Shown here: in pieces, positions 1 to 7,812 of the stretch | Layout: each line of letters starts with the position of its first letter | How positions within the stretch are numbered: position 1 is the stretch's first letter | Assembly (NCBI RefSeq): GCF_035658495.1 | Contig: NZ_CP141944.1 | Location: 1,700,001 to 1,764,000, forward strand | Reading direction: 5' to 3' | Source: Novosphingobium sp. RL4 | Lineage (GTDB): Bacteria > Pseudomonadota > Alphaproteobacteria > Sphingomonadales > Sphingomonadaceae | DNA length: 64,000 bases | Program-made: the position numbers and the translations under genes | The notes under the pieces: generated by a model | What the model saw: only the letters and a program-made list of their open reading frames with translations | Told to the model about the DNA's origin: nothing | Database searches by the model: none

Positions 1-1
1 T

Positions 2-742
2 GCACGCGGCGATTGGGTCGACGACAACATCAATGGCTACAAGTCGGATTACGATTTACTCGTTGTCGTCAGCGACGAAAGACTTGCCGACGAGATCGAA
101 TACTGGGGCAGGGCCAAGGACACGCTCATGCGCGAGTACGCCATATTCGAGCGTCTGTCGGCCCCCGCAAATATTGTCGTTCATTCGCTGGACGACGTGA
201 ACTACCAGCTCTCGCGGGGGCGCCCATTCTTCGTCGATCTGCTGCGAGATGGCATCATGCTCTATGAGCTCGGTGCAACACCGTTCCAGACGCCGAAGCT
301 GCTCAGTAGCGAGGAACTTCGCGCTGAAACGCAGCATCATTATGATCAATGGTTCAACAGCGCGAGCGACTTCCTGGATGTGGCAAAGTTGGCAATTGCT
401 GCTGGGAAGAGCAATAACGCAGCGTTCCAGCTGCATCAGGCGACTGAGCACTTCTATCACACCGTTTTGCTTGTGCAGACGCTCTACAGCCCGCGCTCGC
501 ATAACCTCAATTTCCTGCGCGGTCGGGCGGAGGATATCGCGCGCGATCTGATCCCGATCTGGCCGCGCGATGCCAAGTTCACGCGGCGCTGTTTCGAGCT
601 TCTGCACCAAGCCTACATCAAGGCTCGTTACTCGCCTCATTACACGATCCGCGACATCGAACTGGAATGGATCGTTGAGCGCGTCGAATTGCTACAGGCC
701 GAAGTGCAGGCGCTGGCCGAGAAGCGCATCTCCAACATCTGA
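2..742 (+). CDS. Nucleotidyltransferase (MNT) and HEPN domain protein, 5' end outside window
   Basis: The reading frame is open from base 2, so the start lies to the left. The visible N-terminal part carries a nucleotidyltransferase-type strand, GYKSDYDLLVVV, where the two Asp would bind metal. A helical HEPN domain follows, including AAFQLHQATEHFYHTVLLV and SPRSHNLNFL. A protein with both domains on one chain is a known architecture, related to the two-gene MNT/HEPN toxin-antitoxin modules in which the MNT partner adenylylates the HEPN RNase. Here both are in one polypeptide, so self-regulation is possible but is inference. It sits at the cargo side of a conjugative element, a usual place for stress or defence genes. 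The call of the two domains is firm; the biological role is not. Confidence 0.8.
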   Translation, partial: ARGDWVDDNINGYKSDYDLLVVVSDERLADEIEYWGRAKDTLMREYAIFERLSAPANIVVHSLDDVNYQLSRGRPFFVDLLRDGIMLYELGATPFQTPKLLSSEELRAETQHHYDQWFNSASDFLDVAKLAIAAGKSNNAAFQLHQATEHFYHTVLLVQTLYSPRSHNLNFLRGRAEDIARDLIPIWPRDAKFTRRCFELLHQAYIKARYSPHYTIRDIELEWIVERVELLQAEVQALAEKRISNI

Positions 743-951
743 GGCAAATTCCGGCCGTTGATCAGGCATTTTGCGGCTGAGCTTCGGAAACTCTTGGGTC
801 GTGATCCGCGCGCATCATTTCCGCGCAATCTGGGATGGGGTCGAATATCGCCACCCCCCGTTTTCGACCCTGCCGCGAGAGCTTTTTTCCGTACAGATGA
901 GGTGTCCATGCGGCGACATAGGGTCGTCCGCAGTCAGGGAGGCACCCCGGC

Positions 952-1182
952 ATGGACAAGTCTCACGACATCGAACGGGCCCAGCGGGCCAAGCATGGTT
1001 CGCCCTACCTGAACCCGGTTCAGGCCGCCGATTATCTGAAACTCACGCCTCGGGTTCTGCGCCGGATGCGGCAGTCCGGGAAAGGTCCCAACTACCGCCG
1101 ACACGGCAAGTACCTGCAATATCACATCGATGACCTGGACATCTGGAGCGAGGAAAACCTCGGCCGGAAGGTGGGCCGATGA
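952..1182 (+). CDS. Small helix-turn-helix DNA-binding protein (excisionase/MerR-like)
   Basis: A 76-residue protein with one winged-helix core: NPVQAADYLKLTPRVLRRMR looks like the recognition helix region of the HTH_17/excisionase family, followed by a basic wing with YRRHGKYLQYHIDDLDIW. A GGGAGG ribosome-binding site lies about 8 bases before the ATG. The stop overlaps the start of traF by four bases (ATGA), so the two are translated together. Proteins like this act as recombination directionality factors or as activators of transfer genes in ICEs. From its position at the head of the traF cluster, a role in controlling transfer or excision is likely but inferred. Confidence 0.8.
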   Translation: MDKSHDIERAQRAKHGSPYLNPVQAADYLKLTPRVLRRMRQSGKGPNYRRHGKYLQYHIDDLDIWSEENLGRKVGR

Positions 1183-1763
1183 GCGCCCTCAGGACCTCGC
1201 GCGGCGACGCGCCGCTGCACGCCTGGGGCGCAGCATTGCGCAAAGCCCGGTTGCATTGCCGGCGCATCCGGCGCGCGGCGATTTCGATCGGCATTCTGGT
1301 CAGCGCAGTGGGCTGGACCGTCGGCTTCCAGCCGGCCCCGCGGCTGGTCTGGAATGCCAGTGCGAGCGCGCCGATCGGACTCTATTCCGTCTCCCCTGGC
1401 ACGGTGGTTGCGACCGGCGATATGGTGATAGCCACGCTGCCGGAACCATCGCGCGCTTTCGCAGCGACCAGACGGTATCTGCCCTCCAATGTTCCACTGG
1501 TGAAGCGTGTCGCGGCTGGCCCCGGGGATGAAGTCTGCGCCATCGGAGCTCGCATATTCGTGGAAGGCATGCCCGTTGCGAGCCGCCGTCAAAGGGATGG
1601 CCATGGCAGGTTGATGCCCTGGTGGGAGGGATGTCGGCGCCTGCGGGGTGGACAGTTCTTCTTGCTGATGAAGGGCTCGCCCGACTCGTTCGACGGCCGT
1701 TATTTCGGTGTCACTGCCGGCTCGGAGATTGTTGGCCCAGCGAGGCTTCTATGGGCGCGGTGA
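1179..1763 (+). CDS. traF: Conjugative transfer signal peptidase TraF (S26 family)
   Basis: This 194-residue protein fits the S26 serine peptidases of conjugation systems, which trim and in some plasmids cyclise the pilin (TrbC). A basic N-terminus is followed by one membrane segment at about residues 31-48. The nucleophile Ser lies in NASASAPIGLY and the general-base Lys in VPLVKRVAAGPGDEVC. The C-terminal part has the FLLMKGSPDSFDGRYFG strand region typical of the family. It starts inside the stop of the upstream HTH gene and its own end overlaps the transglycosylase start, so it is the second gene of a tight operon. Its likely substrate is the TrbC pilin encoded further right. Confidence 0.9.
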   Translation: MSALRTSRGDAPLHAWGAALRKARLHCRRIRRAAISIGILVSAVGWTVGFQPAPRLVWNASASAPIGLYSVSPGTVVATGDMVIATLPEPSRAFAATRRYLPSNVPLVKRVAAGPGDEVCAIGARIFVEGMPVASRRQRDGHGRLMPWWEGCRRLRGGQFFLLMKGSPDSFDGRYFGVTAGSEIVGPARLLWAR

Positions 1764-2350
1764 GGGGACTTATCGCCGTCATTGCGCTCATCGCAGCGCC
1801 GGCCACTGCCGCCGATGAAGTTGCACGCTGGGATCCGCTCATAGCCGAGGCGTCGCAGCGCTTCGGCGTGCCGACCAGTTGGATTTCGCGAGTGATGCAT
1901 GCCGAAAGTCGGGGGCGCGCGCAGATCGATGGACGTCCGATCCGCAGTCCAAAAGGCGCTATGGGGCTCATGCAACTGATGCCTGGAACTTGGACCGAAA
2001 TACGCGCACGGCTCGGTCTCGGCGGCAATCCCGACGATCCTCGGGACAACATCCTGGCCGGTACGTTCTATCTGCGTCAGCTCTACGATCGCTACGGTTA
2101 TCCAGGGCTTTTTGCAGCCTATAACGCGGGGCCCGGGCGATACGAAAAGTATCTCTCAGGCACGCCGCTGCCGGCCGAGACCGTCGGATATCTTGCAGCA
2201 GTAGGGAACGGTGGAGGTGCAGTCGGAAGGTCTGCATCGCCCCCGTTGTTCGTCGCCCGGCCGGACGTCGTGATGTCGGATACGCCTTCGAAGGGCAGCG
2301 GGGTTGCGGTCGTCGATCCGTTGTTCGCGGTTCGTCACGATGCTCATTGA
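1751..2350 (+). CDS. Lytic transglycosylase (VirB1-like)
   Basis: A secreted 199-residue enzyme that opens peptidoglycan so the transfer apparatus can be built. The start at 1751 is chosen because it gives a clean signal peptide (MGAVRGLIAVIALIAAPATAA); a longer open frame upstream only reads through traF. The SLT goose-type lysozyme fold is visible: catalytic Glu in VMHAESRGRAQ, then SPKGAMGLMQLMPGTW, the DPRDNILAGTFYLRQL helix and FAAYNAGPG. The C-terminal 50 residues are low-complexity. The start overlaps the end of traF by 13 bases, so it is co-translated with it. Confidence 0.9.
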   Translation: MGAVRGLIAVIALIAAPATAADEVARWDPLIAEASQRFGVPTSWISRVMHAESRGRAQIDGRPIRSPKGAMGLMQLMPGTWTEIRARLGLGGNPDDPRDNILAGTFYLRQLYDRYGYPGLFAAYNAGPGRYEKYLSGTPLPAETVGYLAAVGNGGGAVGRSASPPLFVARPDVVMSDTPSKGSGVAVVDPLFAVRHDAH

Positions 2351-2444
2351 GAGGTGGTGCCCAGACGAGAGGTTTAATGCTCGTCTGAGAATTCCAAGTG
2401 TGACGGGCGCCGACCGGTCTATCAAGGCCCGCGGGTACCCCCCA

Positions 2445-2504
2445 ATTTGCTGCGCAAATCGGTTCCCCCCACGTCCGCTTCGCGGCGCAGGGCTGAAGCC
2501 CTGC
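2445..2504. repeat. Cluster of three small perfect hairpins
   Basis: Within the 231-base gap between the transglycosylase and the next gene there are three back-to-back inverted repeats: ATTTGC-TGC-GCAAAT at 2445-2459, CCGC-TTC-GCGG at 2475-2485, and GCAGGGC-TGAA-GCCCTGC at 2487-2504. None is followed by a T run, so they do not look like intrinsic terminators. They could be an mRNA-processing or protein-binding leader for the downstream gene at 2582. Confidence 0.55.
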
Positions 2505-2581
2505 GGCCCTGACAGACCGCCCGCCGCCCGTCTTCGAGGGGCAGTTCTCATCGTCGGGAACGGTCACTTGAGGAGCTTCAC

Positions 2582-2944
2582 ATGCAGATCGATCGCACCA
2601 TCGCCGGCACGCATAGCGGCGTCTTTGCAAGTCTCGTTCACGGGCTCGAGATCGAGTTCGGAGAGGGTGCGGGCCAAGCGCTTGCGCAGCGGTTTATCGA
2701 GGCCGAGGAAAGTGACTTCCTCTGGGATGCACGCGTCTCCGAGCGTTGGCTCGGAGGCTACGAATGCCTCGATGCCGACGAAGGGATCGAGTTGGACCGG
2801 GTCGCTGTCGTCGGTCGGCTGGGGCGTCGTTGGTTCGCTGCCACGGTCATCGTCAATGGCGACGGCGAGGTGGTTGGTCTCATCGCACGCCGCGACTTTG
2901 CGAGGCGCAGAGCCGCAGAACAGGCCTATGCCCGGGCGCACTGA
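2582..2944 (+). CDS. Conserved hypothetical protein of the conjugative element
   Basis: 120 residues, no membrane segment or signal. The start is supported by a GAGGAG ribosome-binding site 7 bases before the ATG. I do not recognise a named domain. The protein is acidic in the first 80 residues (AEESDFLWDARVSERWLGGYECLD) and has a beta-rich centre (RVAVVGRLGRRWFAATVIVNGDGEVVGLIARRDF) ending in a basic, Ala/Arg-rich helix. Its fixed place between the transglycosylase and the relaxase leader suggests a role in transfer or its control, but the sequence gives no mechanism. Confidence 0.7.
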   Translation: MQIDRTIAGTHSGVFASLVHGLEIEFGEGAGQALAQRFIEAEESDFLWDARVSERWLGGYECLDADEGIELDRVAVVGRLGRRWFAATVIVNGDGEVVGLIARRDFARRRAAEQAYARAH

Positions 2945-3154
2945 CGCTCGGATACTCTGGGGGCGGCGTCCGTTCGGCGCTGCCCCCTGGATTTTGCGGA
3001 TTGAAAGGCTGGTGGAGGGGCAAGGGCGCGGAGAACAAGATAGAAGCAGTGCCTCGCGGCCCTGCAATTTCCGGGTCTGCACAACATGTTACCGCGAGCC
3101 TCTGGCGTCATTCGCGGGCCTTTTGCGAGGCCCTCATTTTGATGGGAGACGCTG
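2945..3154. other. Relaxase leader, candidate origin of transfer (oriT)
   Basis: This 210-base non-coding stretch lies directly before the relaxase gene, where many mobile elements keep oriT. It contains a near-perfect 10-bp hairpin at 2959-2987 (GGGGGCGGCG, 9-base loop, CGCTGCCCCC, one G-T pair) and a second short one near 3116-3134 (GGGCC/GGCCC). Relaxases of this class nick a few bases from such an inverted repeat. No nic consensus was identified with confidence, so the assignment rests on position and structure. Confidence 0.4.
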
Positions 3155-5125
3155 ATGCCGGACGATGAGGATTTCGAGCCTCGCCTCGGTCGGCAGGGAA
3201 GGGCCGGGCGAAACAGGCCCCAGCGCTATGCGGCGCGCATTGCTGTAGCGGCAGGGCTGAACGCGAAGCGTTCGCTGGGGCGGCCGGGCCGGTTCGATGG
3301 AAGCCGGATCGGACGGGGTGCGGCGGTCGGGCGTCTGCTGTCCACCCGCAAGGACATTTCCGGTCTGCGTAGTCGGCGCGTTGTCGTGAAAACGCGCCTG
3401 GCAAAGCTTGGCGGAAAGGGCTTCGCCGCTGCGCGCGCGCACCTTCATTACATCCAGCGTGACGGCGTCACTAGGGAGGGCAAGCCGGGTGTCCTTTACG
3501 GGCCCGCCGAGGACAGAGTTTCGGGCGGTGATTTTCTCGAGGGCAGCAAGGACGATCGCCATCAATTCCGCTTCATCGTCTCGGCCGAAGACGGGGACCG
3601 TTACGGTGATCTCAAGCCCTATGTTCGAGGCCTGATGAAGCAGGTCGAGCAAGACCTGGGGACCAAGCTTGATTGGGTCGCCGTCGACCACTTCAATACC
3701 GGCCATCCGCATAGCCACATCGTGCTGCGTGGCATCGACGAGCAGGGCAAGGATCTGGTGATCGCGCGCGAGTACATCTCGCACGGCCTTCGGGAGCGCG
3801 CGGCGGAGATCATGACTCGCGATCTAGGACCGCGAACAGATCTCGAGATTGAAGAGCGGCTTCGGCACGACGTCACCCAGGAAAGGCTGACGGTCATTGA
3901 CCGTCGCTTGCTTGCGCGAATTGGGCCGGATCGGATCGTCGCACCGCAGCGGGAGGACGGATTTTTCCAGTCGCTCGAGACGGGACGCCTCAGTGTCCTC
4001 GGCAAGATGGGATTGGCGGAGGAGGTCGGTGAGGGTTCCTGGCGGCTGGCGGAAGGGATGGAAGACAGTCTCAGGGGCCTGGGTGAACGCGGCGATATCA
4101 TCCGGCTCATGCAGCGCGAATTGACGCGGGCGCGCATCGACAGGCGGGATCATCAAATACATACGCCCGCCTCGGGTCCGCTGATTGGGCAGGTAGTTCA
4201 GCGGGGACTCTCCGATGAGCATCGGGATCGCCACTACCTGCTGGTCGATGGCACGGACGGGCGATCGCATTATGTTGAGATCGGCAACGCCACATCGGTC
4301 GAGCCGTTTCCGGCTGGAGCAACCGTCAGGGTGACGGCGAGACCGGCCCGGGTGCGGGAAATGGATCGCACCATTTTCGCGGTCGCACAGGCCAACGCTG
4401 GGCGGTACTCCTCGGCCATCCATCGCGCTCAGGATCCGTCAGTTTCTGCCGAGTACGCGGACGGCCACTTGCGCCGTCTCGAGGCGATGCGCCGGTCAGG
4501 TATCGAGTTGACGCGTGAGGTCGATGGAACCTGGTCGATTGGACCGGATCACCTCGCTCTCGTTGAGCAGTACGAGGCGCGGCGGCATCGGGCCCGTCCT
4601 GTCGATGTCGAGGTCTTGGCTTCTGGCGGACCAGAGCACCTGGCCTCCGTCGAGGGCGCATCGTGGCTGGATCGGGAATTGGCCGGCCCCGCGGGCAGGG
4701 ATATGCGCGATTCCGGTTTCGGGCGCGAGGTTCGCGAGGCTTTGAACGCGCGGCGACAATGGCTGATCGAACAGGGGTTTGTGGAAGAGCGGGTAGTGCA
4801 GGGAGGGCGGGGGCGTATCGATCGCGGCGTGCTGGCGGTCCTGCAGCGACGCGAGCTCTTGCTGATTTCGGAAGGTCTCGCCGATGAACTCGGCAAGACG
4901 TTTGCCGAAGCGAAGACCGGGCAAAGGATCGAGGGCAAACTGACCCGGCGGATCGATGCCGTTTCCGGGCGTTTTGCACTCCTCGAAAAAAGCCGGGAAT
5001 TCACACTCGTCCCGTGGCGCCCGGTCATGGAAAAGCAGGTCGGGAAACAGGCCGGTGGCATCATGCGCGAGAGCGGCATCAATTGGGAGTTTGGGCGAGG
5101 GCGGTCCGGTCCGGGGATATCCTGA
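3155..5125 (+). CDS. Relaxase/mobilisation nuclease, VirD2-like with DUF3363 tail
   Basis: A 656-residue protein that should nick oriT and pilot the strand to the coupling protein. After a basic N-terminal 75 residues, the relaxase domain runs to about residue 230. It carries the metal-binding histidine motif HFNTGHPHSHIVLRG (His179, 184, 186, 188) and an upstream AHLHYIQRDG segment that could hold the nicking Tyr. The remaining two thirds match the DUF3363 architecture seen in alphaproteobacterial relaxases, with a beta-rich region (GQVVQRGLSDEHRDRHYLLVDG) and a C-terminal YhfZ-like domain. It stands alone between two non-coding regions, upstream of an oppositely oriented SRAP gene. Length is normal for the family. 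Confidence 0.92.
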   Translation: MPDDEDFEPRLGRQGRAGRNRPQRYAARIAVAAGLNAKRSLGRPGRFDGSRIGRGAAVGRLLSTRKDISGLRSRRVVVKTRLAKLGGKGFAAARAHLHYIQRDGVTREGKPGVLYGPAEDRVSGGDFLEGSKDDRHQFRFIVSAEDGDRYGDLKPYVRGLMKQVEQDLGTKLDWVAVDHFNTGHPHSHIVLRGIDEQGKDLVIAREYISHGLRERAAEIMTRDLGPRTDLEIEERLRHDVTQERLTVIDRRLLARIGPDRIVAPQREDGFFQSLETGRLSVLGKMGLAEEVGEGSWRLAEGMEDSLRGLGERGDIIRLMQRELTRARIDRRDHQIHTPASGPLIGQVVQRGLSDEHRDRHYLLVDGTDGRSHYVEIGNATSVEPFPAGATVRVTARPARVREMDRTIFAVAQANAGRYSSAIHRAQDPSVSAEYADGHLRRLEAMRRSGIELTREVDGTWSIGPDHLALVEQYEARRHRARPVDVEVLASGGPEHLASVEGASWLDRELAGPAGRDMRDSGFGREVREALNARRQWLIEQGFVEERVVQGGRGRIDRGVLAVLQRRELLLISEGLADELGKTFAEAKTGQRIEGKLTRRIDAVSGRFALLEKSREFTLVPWRPVMEKQVGKQAGGIMRESGINWEFGRGRSGPGIS

Positions 5126-5190
5126 TTGTAGAGCAGGTCCAGAGGTCGGCCCAACCCCGCTGCCTGTCAGCTCATGCCGATTGGGCTCAC

Positions 5191-5823
5191 CTAGAGAAGA
5201 GGCCCCGGCAGCTGCCCCTTGGGCTTATACCAAGGGACATCGGTTCGATCGACGATCAGCGGGCCCTCCCAGGTCCGGCAGAGGGCGAATGCTTCCTCGG
5301 GCGTACCGGAGGTCCATTGATCCCAGTCCTCGCGTCTGAGGATGGTCGGCATGCGGTCATGAACGTCGGACATCTGCTCGCAGCCGTTGACCATGACCAT
5401 CGAGTAGGAATTGCCCCATTCTATGGTCGACCGCCAGATGCCTCCCACGGCAAACGCATCGTGGTCTGGAAGCGAGTACCATGTTCGCGTCATCTTGCGC
5501 TCTTCGCCTTCTGCTTCTGCCCAGGCGCTGACCGGGATAAGGCAGCGCCGCTCACGGAAGCTTTCGGCCCACATGGGGTTCCCGCGGATCTGGTCCGCGC
5601 GGGCATTGTTGACTTTGGTGGGCTTGAGGAGATTTCCGGTTTTCTTGCTCACGTTCTTTCGAGGGAAGCCCCAGGCCATGGCCTGGAGGCTCCCATCCGC
5701 GACCACAAGTCCAGGATAGCCGGGGTAGACTTCTGCGGCATAGTTGGCGCCGGGCGCGGGCTGAACGTCGAAGAGCTTGGCAACGGCGTCGGCGGGCGTC
5801 GTCAATCGATACAGATTGCAGAT
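5191..5823 (-). CDS. SOS response-associated peptidase (SRAP/YedK-HMCES), apparent ATC start
   Basis: SRAP proteins shield abasic sites in single-stranded DNA by forming a covalent bond through Cys2 after the initiator Met is removed. The conserved residues are here: Asn in KPTKVNNARAD, the Glu region in RRCLIPVSAWAEAEG, and His in SDVHDRMPTIL. The only standard start codon near the 5' end is TTG at 5805, which would delete the N-terminal C-N-L-Y-R. Reading six codons further upstream restores the family N-terminus (x-C-N-L-Y-R-L), but the codon in the Met position, 5823-5821, is ATC. An AAGGA lies 9 bases before it. I therefore extend the gene to 5823. Either a rare ATC start is used, or the base is a mutation or error that inactivates the protein. 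Confidence 0.8.
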   Translation of the reverse strand: MCNLYRLTTPADAVAKLFDVQPAPGANYAAEVYPGYPGLVVADGSLQAMAWGFPRKNVSKKTGNLLKPTKVNNARADQIRGNPMWAESFRERRCLIPVSAWAEAEGEERKMTRTWYSLPDHDAFAVGGIWRSTIEWGNSYSMVMVNGCEQMSDVHDRMPTILRREDWDQWTSGTPEEAFALCRTWEGPLIVDRTDVPWYKPKGQLPGPLL

Positions 5824-6053
5824 GGTGCCATTCCTTTCCCGTTGTCCAGCGCCGAACGTAAGCGATCAGGAAGTTGCGGCCAAGAGCGACGCCAGTTGGC
5901 GATTCGCGGTCTGCCCGATTGATGCCGTCGTTCAGAGGAGCGCGGGCACGTCGCAGCCGCCGGTTTCCAACGGGAAAAGTCCCAGCAATTCCTTGGTTTG
6001 AAGAGAGCCGCAGGGCAGGGGATTACCGAGGGCATTGACTCCACCTCGATAAA

Positions 6054-6068
6054 GAACAAAATGGGAAC
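6054..6068. promoter_or_regulatory. LexA/SOS box (GAAC-N7-GAAC) upstream of imuA
   Basis: The direct repeat GAAC-AAAATGG-GAAC matches the alphaproteobacterial LexA site (GTTC-N7-GTTC on the other strand). It lies 36 bases before the imuA start, the right place to repress a DNA-damage-inducible gene. The matching gene type makes the call strong. Confidence 0.82.
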
Positions 6069-6103
6069 ATAATTTCCATCTCAGAGCCGACAGGAGGCCC
6101 TTC

Positions 6104-6865
6104 ATGACGGAGCGAGGGTCGCCCTCACGTATCGATGCCTTACGCGCGCGGATCGCCGAGATCGAGGGCGGGGACAGGCGCGCCCGCGACGTGCTTCCGT
6201 TCGGCCTCGAGGCAATCGATGCTAAGCTGCCGGGTGGCGGGCTCGCGCTTGGCTCGCTGCATGAAGTGGCGGGCGGAGCGCAAGGCGTAACCGATGGGGC
6301 TGCTGCTGCGCTGTTCGCCGCGGGCGTCATGGCACGCACCGAAGGGAAAATACTCTGGTGCATGACGAAGGCCGATCTTTTCGCGCCGGCGATTGCTCAG
6401 GCAGGGCTTGATCCCGACCGAGTGATCTATCTCGAAGCGCAGGACGAAACGTCGCTGCTGGCCTGTTTTGAGGAGGGCCTACGGCATGGGGGATTAGGCG
6501 GCGTCGTTGCCGAGGTATCACGTCTTTCGATGTCGGTATCTCGCTGCTTGCTGCTCGCCGCCGAAAACAGCGGTTCGATCGGCATAGCGCTGCGCCGCTG
6601 GCGCAGGCGCGAGGACGCTTCCGACTTTGGCCAACCGACTGCGGCGGCAACGCGCTGGCGGGTGACGGCTGTGCCGTCCGAAACCTTGCCGGTCCCCGGC
6701 GTTGGGCGGCCGCGCTGGTTCGTCGAGCTCATTCGGTGCCGGGCTGGCGAGAGCGCCGATTTCCTTCTGGAATCCTGCGATGCGACAGGTCGTCTCGCTC
6801 TTCCTGCCAACCTGGCCGATCGACCGGCTGCGGCGCAGGCTTGGGCGACAAGCACCGCCGCCTGA
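6104..6865 (+). CDS. imuA: ImuA family protein (SOS mutagenesis accessory factor)
   Basis: 253 residues, related to RecA/SulA-type folds. ImuA works with ImuB and the DnaE2 polymerase in error-prone lesion bypass in many proteobacteria. Family marks are the N-terminal helix (IDALRARIAEIEGG), LPFGLEAIDAKLPGGGLALGSLHEVAG in the Walker-A position, KILWCMTKADLFAPAIAQAGLDPDRVIYLEAQDE, and the C-terminal RWRVTAVPSE...RPRWFVELIRCR. It has an SOS box 36 bases upstream. The next gene, imuB, begins inside its 3' end but is cut short, and no dnaE2 is present in the window, so this ImuA may lack its partners unless they exist elsewhere in the genome. Confidence 0.92.
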   Translation: MTERGSPSRIDALRARIAEIEGGDRRARDVLPFGLEAIDAKLPGGGLALGSLHEVAGGAQGVTDGAAAALFAAGVMARTEGKILWCMTKADLFAPAIAQAGLDPDRVIYLEAQDETSLLACFEEGLRHGGLGGVVAEVSRLSMSVSRCLLLAAENSGSIGIALRRWRRREDASDFGQPTAAATRWRVTAVPSETLPVPGVGRPRWFVELIRCRAGESADFLLESCDATGRLALPANLADRPAAAQAWATSTAA

Positions 6866-6983
6866 CGCCGCGTTCGTCCTGGCAGGTCTGGAAGGTCGCC
6901 GCCGTGCCTTGACGGCAGTGAGCGACCCAGCGCGCGATCTGGGACTTCGTACAGGGATGGCGGTGACCCAGGCTCATCCGTGA
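6780..6983 (+). pseudogene. imuB: imuB 5' fragment (Y-family polymerase-like), truncated
   Basis: The 67 residues starting MRQVVSLFLPTWPIDRLRRRLG are the recognisable N-terminus of ImuB (normally around 500 residues), which overlaps the end of imuA by 86 bases as it often does. The match runs through PARDLGLRTGMAVTQA and then stops abruptly at a TGA. Beyond about base 6975 the DNA no longer encodes ImuB but the 3' part of an unrelated gene on the other strand. The fragment lacks every catalytic and beta-clamp-binding segment and cannot function as ImuB. Confidence 0.85.
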
Positions 6984-7812
6984 CGAGATTGGTCGCTAGT
7001 TCATGATAGAGTGCGCTACCCGGGCTGGCGATCAGACGGGACAGGAGCCGTTCGCTGAAATCGGCAGCCCCGTAGACTTGGTGCCTGATGAGAGCGACGC
7101 CAAAATAGGGCCGGCGTTCGGTGACATAGTCGAGCAGTTTCGATGAGTTGAACAGCATCTGGAGCATGTCGCTTGCCGCAGATTCGGCGCGCTGATAATG
7201 TGGCACAATGCGCGCGAGCAGACGGATTGGCCGCGCGGCCCAGGCCGGCCAAGACTCTCCCGCAAATCGCCGATCGCCCGGCCTGCGCGCCAACGCGGCC
7301 CATGAATTCGGGTCAGTGGGTCCGAATTCCTCGAACCAATCATGCAACCTTTGCTGCCAGCAGCGCCTCCGGCTTGCTCGCGCCAGCAGATCTATCCTTG
7401 GCTCCAGTAGCTTGAGCGCATCCCCGAATTGCTCTTCGTCGAGAAGATCTTGGGCGAGCTGTGTGAACGTGGGAACGCTCCCAAGGGACGGGCGCGAACG
7501 ATTGTGAATCACCACTGCAAGAACCAGCCACGCGAACGCAACCAGGAATGCGACCTTGCGCGACACACTGATCTCGCCTTCCGGGAGAACAAGCCATCGA
7601 CAGCCGCCGCCGAACACAGATGGGCAAGTGGGCGGCCGTACCTCATAGAGTTCCAGAGCAAGAATGAAAGTGACCGCCACGATCCCTAGCAGCGCCTGGC
7701 TCTTCCATGCGAGCCCGAGCCGTAGGCGCTGGACCGCAGGCAGCACAGCATAGATTGCCGCCAAAAGCGCTAGCACCGTCAAAAAACCGTCCAACGTCAT
7801 CCGATCGCCCAC
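6984..7812 (-). pseudogene. Membrane protein gene of unknown function, 3' end lost at a recombination junction
   Basis: Translation from 7812 gives a plausible protein of about 276 residues. It has three N-terminal membrane segments (FLTVLALLAAIYAVLPAV, ALLGIVAVTFILALEL, VAFLVAFAWLVLAVVI), then a cytoplasmic helical region with WFEEFGPTDPNSWAALARR and YFGVALIRHQVYGAADFSERLL. No family was recognised. After ALYHELATN the frame stays open for another 185 residues, but only because it is now reading antisense to imuB and imuA, so the true C-terminus is missing. An automatic caller may report one 461-residue gene down to 6427; I consider that a chimera. The start region has no strong ribosome-binding site. 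Confidence 0.6.

Noticed and set aside
6427..6983. C-terminal 185 residues of the 461-codon minus-strand frame
   Set aside because: This part only reads antisense through imuB and imuA; the protein-like signal ends at the junction near 6980.
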